64,000 nucleotides of DNA, from assembly GCF_003762925.1 (NCBI RefSeq), contig NZ_RJUK01000001.1:1922001-1986000 (forward strand), given 5' to 3'. The stretch comes from Marinimicrobium koreense. Its GTDB lineage: Bacteria; Pseudomonadota; Gammaproteobacteria; Pseudomonadales; Cellvibrionaceae. Below, in pieces: positions 52,211 to 61,406 of the stretch. Position numbers and translations under genes: made by a program. The notes below the pieces were generated by a model. The model was not told where the DNA came from. It saw nothing but the letters and a program-made list of their open reading frames with translations, and did not search any database. The stretch's first letter is position 1. Each line of letters begins with the position of its first letter.

Positions 52211-53272
52211 TTACTTGGCGGCGTTGTAGAAGTATTGGTCGTTGCGCGCCTCTTCCAGCGCCCCGGCCAGCTCGACCTCATCCTGCTCGGCTTCGTCGAT
52301 ATGCACTTCGCGCTGCTCGGGCTGAATCCCCAGGCGCTTGAACAACTGCATGTCCTTATTGGCTTCCGGGTTAGCCGTCGTGAGCAGTTTTTCGCCGTAG
52401 AAAATCGAGTTGGCGCCGGCCAGGAAGGCCATGGCCTGCATCTGGTCGTTCATCTCCTCGCGTCCGGCGGACAGACGGACATGCGACTGAGGCATCAGAA
52501 TCCGGGCCACCGCAATGGTGCGGATAAACTCGAAGGGGTCCAGGTCTTCCTCTTCCGCAAAGGGTGTGCCGGCCACTTTCACCAGCATGTTGATGGGTAC
52601 CGACTCCGGGTGGTCCGGCATGGTCGCCAGTTGCTGCAACAGACCCGCGCGGTCGGTCTTTTCTTCGCCCATACCGACAATACCGCCACAACAGACTTTC
52701 ATGCCGGCCTTGCGAACGTTGTCCAGGGTTTCCAGACGATCCTGATAGGTACGGGTGGTGATCACCTCGCCGTAATACTCGGGAGAAGTATCCAGGTTGT
52801 GGTTGTAGTAATCCAGGCCCGCCTCGGCAAGGGTTTTTGCCTGCCCTTCGTCGAGCATCCCCAGCGTCATGCAGGTTTCCAGGCCCAGGGACTTGACCCC
52901 TTTGACCATGTCCGTGACGTAGTTAAGGTCCCGGTTCTTGGGGCTGCGCCAGGCGGCACCCATGCAAAAGCGGGTGGCGCCGCTGGCCTTGGCGGCCCGG
53001 GCTTCTTCCAGCACTTTCTCTACCGCCATCAAACGCTCGCGCTCCAGACCGGTGTCGTAGCGGGCACTCTGGGGGCAGTATTTGCAATCTTCCGGGCAGG
53101 CGCCGGTTTTGATCGAGCACAGGGTGCTGACCTGCACTTGATTGGGATCGAAGTGGGCGCGGTGCACGGTCTGTGCCTGAAACATGAGGTCGCTGAACGG
53201 CAGGTCAAACAGGGCGAGAATCTCGTCCCGGGTCCAGTCGTGGCGAATCGGCGGTTGTGCGGTGGCGTTCAT
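52211..53272 (-). CDS. bioB: biotin synthase
   Basis: A 353-residue radical SAM enzyme that inserts sulfur into dethiobiotin. The radical-SAM 4Fe-4S cysteines are Cys59, Cys63 and Cys66 ([18 protein letters not shown]); the second-cluster region includes [20 protein letters not shown] and [10 protein letters not shown]. First gene of the bioB-bioF-bioHC-bioD operon. A BirA-type operator overlaps its promoter at 53311-53364. Confidence 0.98.
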   Translation of the reverse strand: MNATAQPPIRHDWTRDEILALFDLPFSDLMFQAQTVHRAHFDPNQVQVSTLCSIKTGACPEDCKYCPQSARYDTGLERERLMAVEKVLEEARAAKASGATRFCMGAAWRSPKNRDLNYVTDMVKGVKSLGLETCMTLGMLDEGQAKTLAEAGLDYYNHNLDTSPEYYGEVITTRTYQDRLETLDNVRKAGMKVCCGGIVGMGEEKTDRAGLLQQLATMPDHPESVPINMLVKVAGTPFAEEEDLDPFEFIRTIAVARILMPQSHVRLSAGREEMNDQMQAMAFLAGANSIFYGEKLLTTANPEANKDMQLFKRLGIQPEQREVHIDEAEQDEVELAGALEEARNDQYFYNAAK

Positions 53273-53310
53273 GGTTCGATCCCGGTGTGTTTGAGGTCCA
53301 AAAGCCCTCT

Positions 53311-53364
53311 ATAGTAGCGGCCCACAGGCCGCTGTCAACCAAAATGCCCTGATCGGGTTTACAG
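53311..53364 (-). promoter_or_regulatory. BirA operator over the bioB promoter
   Basis: CTGTCAACC (53332-53340), 15 bp, GGTTTACAG (53356-53364): a near-perfect match to the BirA operator (TTGTAAACC, 14-16 bp, GGTTTACAA). On the minus strand TTGACA (53338-53333) inside the site, 16 bp and TACTAT (53316-53311) form the bioB promoter. Biotin-loaded BirA would block RNA polymerase. Confidence 0.85.
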
Positions 53365-53476
53365 CGCCCTCGCCCACAGGGTCGCACCTCCGGCGGCCTG
53401 AGCCTTCGGGGCTGGACGTCAGCGGCCCGAGAAGTCATGATCTACCTGCAAGCCACCAACCAAAGGACTACCCCCC

Positions 53477-54262
53477 ATGTGGAATGGATTGAAGTGGAAT
53501 GGACTCAAGGGCCTCATGGCCACCCTGCCCCGGCTGCCCCGATCCTGTCTGCTGTGCTCGCAACCCGGTGCCGACCTGCTGTGCCCGGGGTGCGAATTCG
53601 ATCTACCCTACCTCGCCCGCCACGACCATCAATGCCTTACCTGCGCCCTGCCGCTGTCGGTGGATAGCCGCTACTGTGGGTATTGCCTGCAGGCACCACC
53701 AGACTTTGAACGCTGCCGGGTCCTGGGAATCTACGACTACCCTCTGGACCACCTGGTCCACGCCTTCAAGTACCGCCACAAACTGGCATCGGGCCGGGCC
53801 TTGAGCGGATTGCTGGCCGGGCTGCTCAGGGCGGAGCGGGAGGAAGAGGGTGAAGAGACCTGGCCGGAGCTGCTGGTCCCGGTCCCCATGCACTGGACCC
53901 GTCGGCTAAAGCGCGGTTTCAACCAGACGGAACTGTTGGCCCACGACCTGGGCCGGGCGCTGAGTCTACCGGTGCTCAGCCGGGTGGCGCGAAGGCCGCA
54001 GCCGACCCGCGCACAACAGGGGCTGACCCGAACCGCCCGCATCCATAACCTGAGCCACGCCTTTTCCTTGAATCCCCGCACCGAAAAGCGCCTTGCGGGA
54101 CGGCGGGTTGCCTTGATTGACGATGTGGTGACCACTACCAGCACCGTGCGGGCACTGAGCCGGCTTATACGGGAGGCGGGAGCCCGTTCAGTGGAAGTCT
54201 GGGCACTGGCCCGGACGCCGGAGTCGCCCCAGGCCCATCAAAGCACCCGATGTACCCGATAG
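53477..54262 (+). CDS. comF: ComF family phosphoribosyltransferase-like protein
   Basis: A 261-residue cytoplasmic protein of the ComF/GntX family tied to natural transformation and DNA use. N-terminal double zinc ribbon with cysteines (CLLCSQPGADLLCPGC, CLTCALP, CGYCLQ), a YDYPLDHLVHAFKYRHKL region, and a C-terminal PRTase domain with PVPMHWTRRLKRGFNQTELLA and the phosphoribosyl loop VALIDDVVTTTSTVRAL. AAAGGA is 10 nt before the ATG. Divergent from bioB, a frequent arrangement in Gammaproteobacteria. Confidence 0.93.
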   Translation: MWNGLKWNGLKGLMATLPRLPRSCLLCSQPGADLLCPGCEFDLPYLARHDHQCLTCALPLSVDSRYCGYCLQAPPDFERCRVLGIYDYPLDHLVHAFKYRHKLASGRALSGLLAGLLRAEREEEGEETWPELLVPVPMHWTRRLKRGFNQTELLAHDLGRALSLPVLSRVARRPQPTRAQQGLTRTARIHNLSHAFSLNPRTEKRLAGRRVALIDDVVTTTSTVRALSRLIREAGARSVEVWALARTPESPQAHQSTRCTR

Positions 54263-54385
54263 CCTCGATCTATTTGTATTACCATATTACATCATGGTAG
54301 TTTGTTGAGCGTAAGTTCAATAAATACAACCTGGCGGGCGAACATCGCTTGTGGCGCTCCGCCTGATATCGCGAGGCAAAATACC

Positions 54386-55987
54386 ATGACATCACGCAAT
54401 ACCAAGACCCCGGGGCTCCCCTTTCCGACCGCGGTCAGCGCGCTGGCCCTGAGTCTGTTCCTGACCGCCTGCGGCGGCGGTTCCGGTGGTGGCGAAACCC
54501 CGACGAATTCCGACGGCCCCGGTCAGGAGGCGCCTGAGAACAACGATAGTCCGGATCAGGAAACGCCAGAGGATGGCGGCCAGGACAGCCCTCAGGGATC
54601 GGTCAGTCCAACCTTTACCAACATCGCGGTCCACGACCCCTCGGTGACCAAGGTGGGCAGCGACTACTATGTGATTGGCTCGCACCTCTCCATGGCCAAA
54701 ACGGATGACATGATGAATTGGGAGCGGGTCGCCGATGGCGTTACCCCCGCCAACCCCCTGTTTGACGACGTCACCGAAGAGCTGGCCGATGCCCTTGGCT
54801 GGGCCGATGCCGACACCCTTTGGGCGGCCGACATTATTCAACTGAGCGACGGCCGCTTCTACATGTATTACAACGCCTGTCGGGGCGATGCGCCCCAGTC
54901 GGCCATGGGGGTTGCCGTCGCCGACAATATCGAAGGTCCTTATGAGAATGTCGAAATCTTCCTGCGCTCGGGCTGGGAAGCGGACAGTGCACTCGAACCC
55001 GGTGCGGTGACCGAAGGCTATATCGCCGAGAATTACGACCCCCGTATTCATCCTAATGTGATCGATCCGCACACGTTCTACGATCATCAGGGCAACCTCT
55101 GGATGACCTACGGCTCATACTCCGGCGGTCTCTACATTATGGAAATGAACCCGGATACCGGCCTGCCCATGCCCGGTCAGAGTTATGGCAAGCATCTGAT
55201 CGGCGGCAATCACAGCCGGATCGAAGCCCCCTACGTGCTGTACAGCCCCGAATCCGAGTACTACTACCTGTTCAGTTCCTTTGGCGGGCTGGACGCCGGA
55301 GGGGCCTACAATATCCGTGTCGCCCGCTCGCTATCCCCGGACGGCCCTTATCTCGACTACGAAGATAATGACGTGGCCGAGGTGAAGTCCGACCCGAGCT
55401 TGCCTCTGTTTGATGACGCCTCGATCGAAGACGGTGCAGTGAAACTGATGGGCAACTTCCAGTTTGCCGATGGCGGCAATGGCTACGTCTCCCCGGGACA
55501 TAACTCGGCCTATTACGACGAAGGCCTAGGCAAACACCTGATGTTCTTCCACACTCGTTTCCCCGGACGCGGTGAACAGCACGAAGTCCGTGTGCACGAA
55601 CTGTTCATCAATGCCGATGGCTGGCCGGTGGTGGCACCGCATCGCTATGTGCCCACGTCTGAGACGGACGAGACCATCGAGTCAAGCATCAGCGAAGCCG
55701 ACGTACCGGGCACCTACGAGCTGGTCAACCACGGCCTGGACATCACCGCCCAGATCAAAAGCTCCGTGACCATCGAGCTGGAAGACGGTGGTCAAATCTC
55801 CGGCGAGGCCAGCGGTGACTGGATCCTCGGGGCGGACAACGCCATCACTGTAACCCTGGATGACGAAGGCACCTTCGAGGGCGTGGCCGCGCGCCTGTGG
55901 AGCCCGTCGGAACAGGAGTTTGTGGTGACCTTCAGTGCACTGTCGGTGGACGGTGTGGCCATCTGGGGCAGCCGCTCGCTCGACTGA
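54386..55987 (+). CDS. GH43 arabinanase-like lipoprotein
   Basis: A 533-residue lipoprotein: lipobox LTAC (Cys29), a Gly/Asp/Glu-rich linker (30-72), a five-bladed GH43 propeller (about 75-430) and a C-terminal beta domain (about 450-533) seen in GH43 arabinanases. The catalytic set is visible: base Asp84 in AVHDPSV, pKa modulator Asp227 in NVIDPHTF, acid Glu280 in HSRIEAPYV. The likely substrate is arabinan or arabino-oligosaccharide at the cell surface. ATG 54386 has GCGAGGC upstream. The gene stands apart from the xylan cluster. Confidence 0.92.
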   Translation: MTSRNTKTPGLPFPTAVSALALSLFLTACGGGSGGGETPTNSDGPGQEAPENNDSPDQETPEDGGQDSPQGSVSPTFTNIAVHDPSVTKVGSDYYVIGSHLSMAKTDDMMNWERVADGVTPANPLFDDVTEELADALGWADADTLWAADIIQLSDGRFYMYYNACRGDAPQSAMGVAVADNIEGPYENVEIFLRSGWEADSALEPGAVTEGYIAENYDPRIHPNVIDPHTFYDHQGNLWMTYGSYSGGLYIMEMNPDTGLPMPGQSYGKHLIGGNHSRIEAPYVLYSPESEYYYLFSSFGGLDAGGAYNIRVARSLSPDGPYLDYEDNDVAEVKSDPSLPLFDDASIEDGAVKLMGNFQFADGGNGYVSPGHNSAYYDEGLGKHLMFFHTRFPGRGEQHEVRVHELFINADGWPVVAPHRYVPTSETDETIESSISEADVPGTYELVNHGLDITAQIKSSVTIELEDGGQISGEASGDWILGADNAITVTLDDEGTFEGVAARLWSPSEQEFVVTFSALSVDGVAIWGSRSLD

Positions 55988-55998
55988 TCTCCCATCCG

Positions 55999-56034
55999 CC
56001 CTCCCATAACCGGTACAATGCCGGTTTGGGAGGG
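55999..56034 (+). promoter_or_regulatory. hairpin covering the srkA ribosome-binding site
   Basis: CCCTCCCA-(T)-AACCGG (55999-56013) pairs with CCGGTT-TGGGAGGG (56021-56034), 14 bp with one bulge around a 7-nt loop. Its 3' arm contains GGGAGGG, the ribosome-binding site 6 nt before the srkA ATG. The structure would hide the site in the mRNA unless melted or bound. TACAAT in the loop (56014-56019) is also a possible -10 box; a transcript starting there would lack the hairpin. Confidence 0.6.
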
Positions 56035-56038
56035 CACT

Positions 56039-57025
56039 ATGAGCACATCCGCACATCCTTATGAAGCGCTCTCGCCGGATCTGGTCCTGGATGCGGTGGA
56101 AAGTAGCGGCTACCTGAGTGACATGCGCATTCTGGCGCTCAACAGCTATGAGAACCGGGTGTATCAGGTGGGCATGGAAGAGGGTCCGCCGTTGATCGCC
56201 AAGTTCTACCGCCCGGAGCGTTGGAGCGACGCGCAGATTCAGGAAGAACACGACTTTACCCGGGACCTGCTGGACCTGGAAGTGTCCGTCGTGCCCCCTT
56301 TACCCGATGTCGAAGGACACACCCTGCGCGAATACCAGGGCTTTCGTTTCGCCCTTTACCCCCGTCAGGGCGGCCACGCCCCGAATCTCGATGACTTCGA
56401 CCAATTGCTGACGCTGGGCCGGGTACTGGGACGCATTCATGCCCTGGGCGAGGCCCGTCCGTTTGCGCATCGCCCGACCCTGGACGTCCAGAGCTTTGCG
56501 GTGGACAGTTACGAATTTCTGCTATCCGAGTCATTCATTCCCGAAAGTCTGCGCCCCTCCTATGAAACGCTGGGGGCGGATCTGATCCATCGCCTTGAGC
56601 GCATTTTTGCCGACGCCGAATACACCCCCATTCGCCTGCACGGGGACTGCCATCCGGGCAACATTCTGTGGCGGGATGATGCGCCGCACTTTGTCGACTT
56701 TGACGATGCCCGCAACGGGCCGGCGGTACAGGATCTGTGGATGCTGCTGTCGGGGGAAAGGGAGCAACAGACCGCACAACTGTCGGAAATCGTGGAGGGT
56801 TATCAGGAGTTCTGTGATTTCAATTTTGCGGAACTGAACCTGATTGAGGCGCTGCGCAGTTTGCGCATCATGAATTACAGCGCCTGGCTGGCGCGTCGCT
56901 GGCAGGACCCGGCATTTCCCAAAAGCTTCCCCTGGTTCAATACCGAACGCTATTGGGGCGAACACATTCTGGAGTTGCGGGAACAGTTGGCGGCTCTGGA
57001 CGAGCCGCCACTGGCACTTTTCTAG
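56039..57025 (+). CDS. srkA: SrkA (RdoA/YihE) stress-response kinase
   Basis: A 328-residue cytoplasmic Ser/Thr protein kinase, exactly the length of E. coli SrkA, which protects against stress-induced death. The APH-like kinase fold shows LNSYENRVYQV, IAKFYRPERWSDAQIQEEH, the catalytic loop LHGDCHPGNILW, and the metal Asp in HFVDFDDARNGPAVQDLW. It ends with the YWGEHILELREQLAAL tail. Its ribosome-binding site is inside a stable hairpin. Confidence 0.95.
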   Translation: MSTSAHPYEALSPDLVLDAVESSGYLSDMRILALNSYENRVYQVGMEEGPPLIAKFYRPERWSDAQIQEEHDFTRDLLDLEVSVVPPLPDVEGHTLREYQGFRFALYPRQGGHAPNLDDFDQLLTLGRVLGRIHALGEARPFAHRPTLDVQSFAVDSYEFLLSESFIPESLRPSYETLGADLIHRLERIFADAEYTPIRLHGDCHPGNILWRDDAPHFVDFDDARNGPAVQDLWMLLSGEREQQTAQLSEIVEGYQEFCDFNFAELNLIEALRSLRIMNYSAWLARRWQDPAFPKSFPWFNTERYWGEHILELREQLAALDEPPLALF

Positions 57026-57054
57026 AACTCTTCCAGAAAAACAGGCGGGCTCGC

Positions 57055-57993
57055 TTAACGCTCCTTGCTTTCCAGATAGCGGAAGAAGTCTGAGTCCGCC
57101 CGAATCATCAGTGTGGTGTTATCGCCCAGCGCCGAGTAGGTTTCCAGAGTGCGCAGGAACGCGTAAAACTCCGGATCCGCCCCAAAGGCTTCACCGTAAA
57201 TTTTGATCGCTTCGGCATCGGCGTTACCGCGAATTTCCTCCGCGGTACGCGCCGCCTCGGAATTGATTCGGCGCAGCTCGCGCTCCATTTCACCGGTAAT
57301 TTCCAGGCTGCGCCCCTGCCCCTCGGCACGGAAACGCTCGGCGATGGCCTGGCGCTCGGAAATCATGCGATTCTCCACTTGGCGGCGCACCGAATCGATG
57401 TAGTTCAGGCGCTTGATACGCACATCGATCAGTTCTATCCCCAGACTCGGGGTCATCTTGGCGGCGCTTTTGAGAATTTCCGCCTCGAGTTTTTCCCGCC
57501 CCAGTTTCGGCCGCTTGGTCAGGGCCACATCGTCCCGATCCTGTTCGACTTCGTCGAGGTCATCCACGTCCACATTCCAGTCACCGGAGCGGACAATCTC
57601 TTCGAGCTCGGTACCCGAGACAATATCCCGCACCACCGAATCGACAATATCATCCAGGCGGTTTCGACCGCCACGCTCGTCGCGCACGCTACGCAGGAAC
57701 TGTAACGGATCAGTGATGCGCCAGCGGGCCGTGGTATCGACCTGAATGAATTCCCGTCCAAGGGTCGGAATCTGGGTGACGTCGCCGTCCCAGATCAACA
57801 GCCGCCGATCGAACCGGCGCACCTCCTGGATGAAGGGCAGTTTCCAGTGCAGGCCGGGCTCGCTGACCACGTCGCCCTGGGGCTCACCGAACTGGACAAT
57901 GATGGCCTGCTCGGCCTCATCCACCACGTAGGCCGACGAAAATACGGTAACGGCAACCGCCGCCAGAATGATTGCAAAAATTCCACCTTTCAT
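57055..57993 (-). CDS. hflC: HflC, SPFH-domain modulator of FtsH
   Basis: A 312-residue membrane protein with one N-terminal anchor (IFAIILAAVAVTVFSSAYVV) and an SPFH/band-7 domain (about 20-200: EAEQAIIVQFGEPQGD, VDTTARWRITDPLQFLRSV), then a long helix (ENRMISERQAIAERFRAEGQ). With HflK it forms a large periplasmic cage around FtsH protease. Overlaps hflK by one base. Here the pair is not next to hfq-hflX. Confidence 0.95.
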   Translation of the reverse strand: MKGGIFAIILAAVAVTVFSSAYVVDEAEQAIIVQFGEPQGDVVSEPGLHWKLPFIQEVRRFDRRLLIWDGDVTQIPTLGREFIQVDTTARWRITDPLQFLRSVRDERGGRNRLDDIVDSVVRDIVSGTELEEIVRSGDWNVDVDDLDEVEQDRDDVALTKRPKLGREKLEAEILKSAAKMTPSLGIELIDVRIKRLNYIDSVRRQVENRMISERQAIAERFRAEGQGRSLEITGEMERELRRINSEAARTAEEIRGNADAEAIKIYGEAFGADPEFYAFLRTLETYSALGDNTTLMIRADSDFFRYLESKER

Positions 57994-59003
57994 TATTTGG
58001 CCTCCTGGCGCGCATCGCGAATGTTCATCAGGGGCAAGGGGCCGACCTGATCGTCCTGAACCATCAATACCTGGCCGACCTTAGGCAACAAGCCGCCCAT
58101 GGCTTCCAGATACAGACGCGAGCGGGTGACTTCGGGCACGTTCTGGTATTCCTCCAGCATGGCGCGGAAGCGGGCGGTTTCCCCGTAGGCTCGGTTGACC
58201 CGCTCGGTGGCATAGCCTTCAGCCTCAGCGATCAGACGCTGCGCTTCACCTTCGGCGCGGGGAATCTGCTGGTTGGCGCGCTTGGTGGCTTCGTTGATCA
58301 TCCGCTCGCGCTCCTGTCGGGCTTCGTTCACTTCGTTAAATGCGGGGCGCACTGCCTGGGGCGGCACAACGTCTTGAAGCTCGACGGTAATGATGTGTAA
58401 GCCGGAGTTATAGCGATCCATGACCTGCTGAATTTCTTCACGCGCCAGTTGGGCGATTTCCACCCGCCCAACGGTCAGCACTTCCGAGCCGAGGCGGTTA
58501 CCCACCACCCGACGCATGACGGATTCGGAAATGTCCCGCAGCGTGGTGTCGGGCTCGCGCTGCTGGTAAAGATACTTGATCGGATCCTGAATGCGATACT
58601 GCACCACCCACTCGACGTTGATCACATTGAGATCACCGGTCAGCATCGCCGACTCGCCGGTAAAATCCTGACTGGAATAACGACTGGCCTCATTGCCCCG
58701 CTGGCCGACAGTACGAAAGCCGAACTCCTGCTTGAGCACCCGGGCCGAGGCGACACGTTGTACTCTGTCGATTCCAAAGGGAAGTTTGAAGTGCAGGCCC
58801 GGATCGGTGATCGCCACCACTGCACCAAAGCGCTTGACCACTGCCTGCTGCTCAGGCTGAACAGTGTAAAAACTGGTAAAGCCGCCCCAGAGGATGAGGA
58901 GGGCGAGGGGAATCAGCAGGCCCAATCCGATTCCCGGAAGGCGAGGGAGATGCCGGGTGAGTTCGGCAAAATCATCCTTCAGATTCCTGTGTGAATTATT
59001 CAT
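57993..59003 (-). CDS. hflK: HflK, SPFH-domain partner of HflC
   Basis: A 336-residue protein with one membrane anchor (about 27-48) and a band-7 domain (FTSFYTVQPEQQAVVKRFGA; ESVMRRVVGNRLGSEVLT; AFNEVNEARQERERMINEA), with a final helix. It is shorter than E. coli HflK (about 420) because the long Gly/Pro-rich cytoplasmic N-terminus is missing. AAGGAGC precedes the ATG. Translationally coupled to hflC. Confidence 0.92.
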   Translation of the reverse strand: MNNSHRNLKDDFAELTRHLPRLPGIGLGLLIPLALLILWGGFTSFYTVQPEQQAVVKRFGAVVAITDPGLHFKLPFGIDRVQRVASARVLKQEFGFRTVGQRGNEASRYSSQDFTGESAMLTGDLNVINVEWVVQYRIQDPIKYLYQQREPDTTLRDISESVMRRVVGNRLGSEVLTVGRVEIAQLAREEIQQVMDRYNSGLHIITVELQDVVPPQAVRPAFNEVNEARQERERMINEATKRANQQIPRAEGEAQRLIAEAEGYATERVNRAYGETARFRAMLEEYQNVPEVTRSRLYLEAMGGLLPKVGQVLMVQDDQVGPLPLMNIRDARQEAK

Positions 59004-59098
59004 TGTCTGCTCCTTTCATGACCCGACGCAGTAAGCGCGCCGAGGCGGAACCTTAACAGAAGCGGTGGTCAGTGTCCCGCTTTGGGCGGGTCAGTCAC

Positions 59099-59818
59099 TC
59101 ATCCAGGGCGATAGTTGGTCAGCACCTCATCGACCCCGGACTCCAGCGCCCAATCGACCTCCCGCCCACTCTCCGGAAGAAATGCCAGCACCCGCCCTTG
59201 TCGGCGACGATAACGCTCCACCATGGCCGGGCGTAACAGGCGCACACCAGCCAGTCGGGGCGGTAGCGAGTAAGTGGCACCGGGCTGAATACCCGCCAGA
59301 GGCGGCAGCCCCGCCGCGCAGGCCAGTCCGGCGCGTCGACACTCGGGCATGGGCGCCATGCACTCGATCTCGGGCTGTTCGTCCAACAGCAGTTGCTGCT
59401 GACGAGGATCCCAGAACAGGAATCGGGCCCGTCCACTCAATAGCGCCTCACCTTCGCCTTGCCAGTGCTTTAGCAACAGCGCCAGGGTCCGCTCTCCGTA
59501 TTCGGGCTTTATGTCGAGAATCCAGCGGTGCTGTCCGAATTCCTCCAGCCACTGGTCGAAAAACAACAGTGGCTCCCCTCCCGTCAGGCGAACCTGCTCA
59601 AGCTCGTGGCGGGTCGCTTCGGTCACTTTCAGTGGAAGCCCGGCAACCCGGCTCAGGTCTTCATCGTGGGCAAGCACCAGGTGCCCGTCCGCGGTGCTGC
59701 GCAGGTCGGTTTCCAGATGCGAAAACCCGGCATCCAACGCCGCCCGAAAGGCATTGGCCGTGTTTTCCGTGGCCCGGTCACACAGGCCACGGTGACTGAT
59801 CCAGAGGGGGGCGGACAT
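59099..59818 (-). CDS. glycerophosphodiester phosphodiesterase
   Basis: A 239-residue GDPD-family enzyme that hydrolyses deacylated phospholipids to glycerol-3-phosphate. It shows WISHRGLCDRATENTANAF with the first active-site histidine, HLETDLRSTADGHLVLAHDEDLSRV, and ILDIKPEYGE. No signal peptide, so cytoplasmic. ATG 59818 has AGGAGG upstream. It is divergent from cardiolipin synthase, a related lipid gene. Confidence 0.92.
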   Translation of the reverse strand: MSAPLWISHRGLCDRATENTANAFRAALDAGFSHLETDLRSTADGHLVLAHDEDLSRVAGLPLKVTEATRHELEQVRLTGGEPLLFFDQWLEEFGQHRWILDIKPEYGERTLALLLKHWQGEGEALLSGRARFLFWDPRQQQLLLDEQPEIECMAPMPECRRAGLACAAGLPPLAGIQPGATYSLPPRLAGVRLLRPAMVERYRRRQGRVLAFLPESGREVDWALESGVDEVLTNYRPG

Positions 59819-59940
59819 CAATCATTTCCTCCTGTTGTTCCGGGCAGGCCAATGGCGCCCAGGCGTGTCATTTTATTCTGCGGCCAATGCGGTAGCATAG
59901 GCACAGGACAGTATACCCCCGGACGCCCAACGGACCGCCT

Positions 59941-61368
59941 ATGCTCTATTGGATAATTGCGCTTTTCCATCTGGTCGTGATGCCCATCGCCGCCGTGCAC
60001 GCCCTGATTTACAAGCGGGATCACCGCGCGGCTCTGGGCTGGATCGGGGTCATTCTGCTTTTCCCCGTCGCCGGGCCGCTGCTCTACTTCCTCTTCGGGA
60101 TCAACCGGTTGCGCACCAAAGCCCAGGTATTCACCGGCCACCACCTGCCGGTCATGTTCTTTGGTTACGACCGCACCAGCCCGCCCCTGCTGCTCAACCC
60201 CGATCCGCTGATCGACACTTTACCCAACCCGGATCTGGCCCGGGTGGGGAGCCGGGCAACCGGACAGCCCCTGCTGCCGGGCAACCAGGCCAACATTCTG
60301 ATCAATGGTGAAGCCTTCTTCCCCGAGCTACTTCGGTCAATCGAAGAGGCCCGTCACTGGATTCTGCTGTCCACCTATCTGTTCGGACACCGGGGTGAGG
60401 CCAGGGAGGTGATTGATTCCCTGATCCGGGCCAAGGCCCGGGGTGTTGCCGTCTATGTGCTCGCGGACGGGGTCGGCACCAGCTATTCGTGGCGTATCGC
60501 CATTCGCGCGCTGCGCCGGGCCGATGTGAGCGTGGCCCTGTTCACGCCGCCCTCGCTGCTGCCACCGTCGCTGGATATCAACCTGCGCAATCACCGCAAA
60601 ATTGCGGTTGTGGATCAGCAGGTCGGCTTTTTCGGTGGCATCAACATCGATGATCGGCATATGGTGGCCAACCCCGACAACCGCCACCCCACCGAGGATG
60701 TCCACTTCCGGGTGAACGGGCCTCTGGTGGCCGAGTTGACCCACCTGTTCTGCCACGACTGGGATCTGGTGACCGGCCGGAAGCCCGCGCTCACCGAGCT
60801 GCCCTGTCCCACGGCGGGCCGCAGCGTCTGCCGCCTGATTGATGACGGCCCCCACGACAACCTCAATCACCTGTCGATGACCCTGATCGGGGTATTTACG
60901 GCGGCCCGGGAGCGCATCCGGATCATGGTGCCCTACTTTCTTCCCAACCACGAAATGGTGGCCGCATTGCAGGCCGCGGTGTTGCGGGGGGTCAAAGTGG
61001 AGGTCATTCTGCCCGAGCGCAGCAACCTGCGCTTTGTCGACTGGGCGACCCGGAACATGCTCTGGGAGCTGTTGCTCTGGGATATGGACGTCTTTTACAA
61101 AGCGGCGCCGTTCGCCCACAGCAAACTGATTCTGGTCGACGATGCTTACGCCATGACCGGTTCCGCCAACCTCGACGCCCGCAGCCTACGCCTGAATTTT
61201 GAGCTGGGCGTAGAGTGGTTTGATGCGGACCTCACCCGACAACTGCACGCCCACCTCGACGAGGCCACCGCGCGAAGCCGGCGGATCACCCTGGCCGAGC
61301 TGGATCAACGCCCCCTCTGGCAGCGATTGCGCGATGCGTTTTTCTGGCTGTTTTCGAGCTATCTTTGA
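59941..61368 (+). CDS. cls: cardiolipin synthase
   Basis: A 475-residue inner-membrane phospholipase-D-type enzyme that joins phosphatidylglycerol units to make cardiolipin. Two N-terminal membrane segments (about 1-20 and 33-55), then two HKD motifs: NHRKIAVVD (His218) and AHSKLILVD (His393). Length fits the Cls family (about 480). It runs into the DUF599 gene 38 bp downstream. Confidence 0.94.
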   Translation: MLYWIIALFHLVVMPIAAVHALIYKRDHRAALGWIGVILLFPVAGPLLYFLFGINRLRTKAQVFTGHHLPVMFFGYDRTSPPLLLNPDPLIDTLPNPDLARVGSRATGQPLLPGNQANILINGEAFFPELLRSIEEARHWILLSTYLFGHRGEAREVIDSLIRAKARGVAVYVLADGVGTSYSWRIAIRALRRADVSVALFTPPSLLPPSLDINLRNHRKIAVVDQQVGFFGGINIDDRHMVANPDNRHPTEDVHFRVNGPLVAELTHLFCHDWDLVTGRKPALTELPCPTAGRSVCRLIDDGPHDNLNHLSMTLIGVFTAARERIRIMVPYFLPNHEMVAALQAAVLRGVKVEVILPERSNLRFVDWATRNMLWELLLWDMDVFYKAAPFAHSKLILVDDAYAMTGSANLDARSLRLNFELGVEWFDADLTRQLHAHLDEATARSRRITLAELDQRPLWQRLRDAFFWLFSSYL

Positions 61369-61406
61369 CGTATGATTGAGGCACTTTCACGAGGTCCCTT
61401 CTGACA

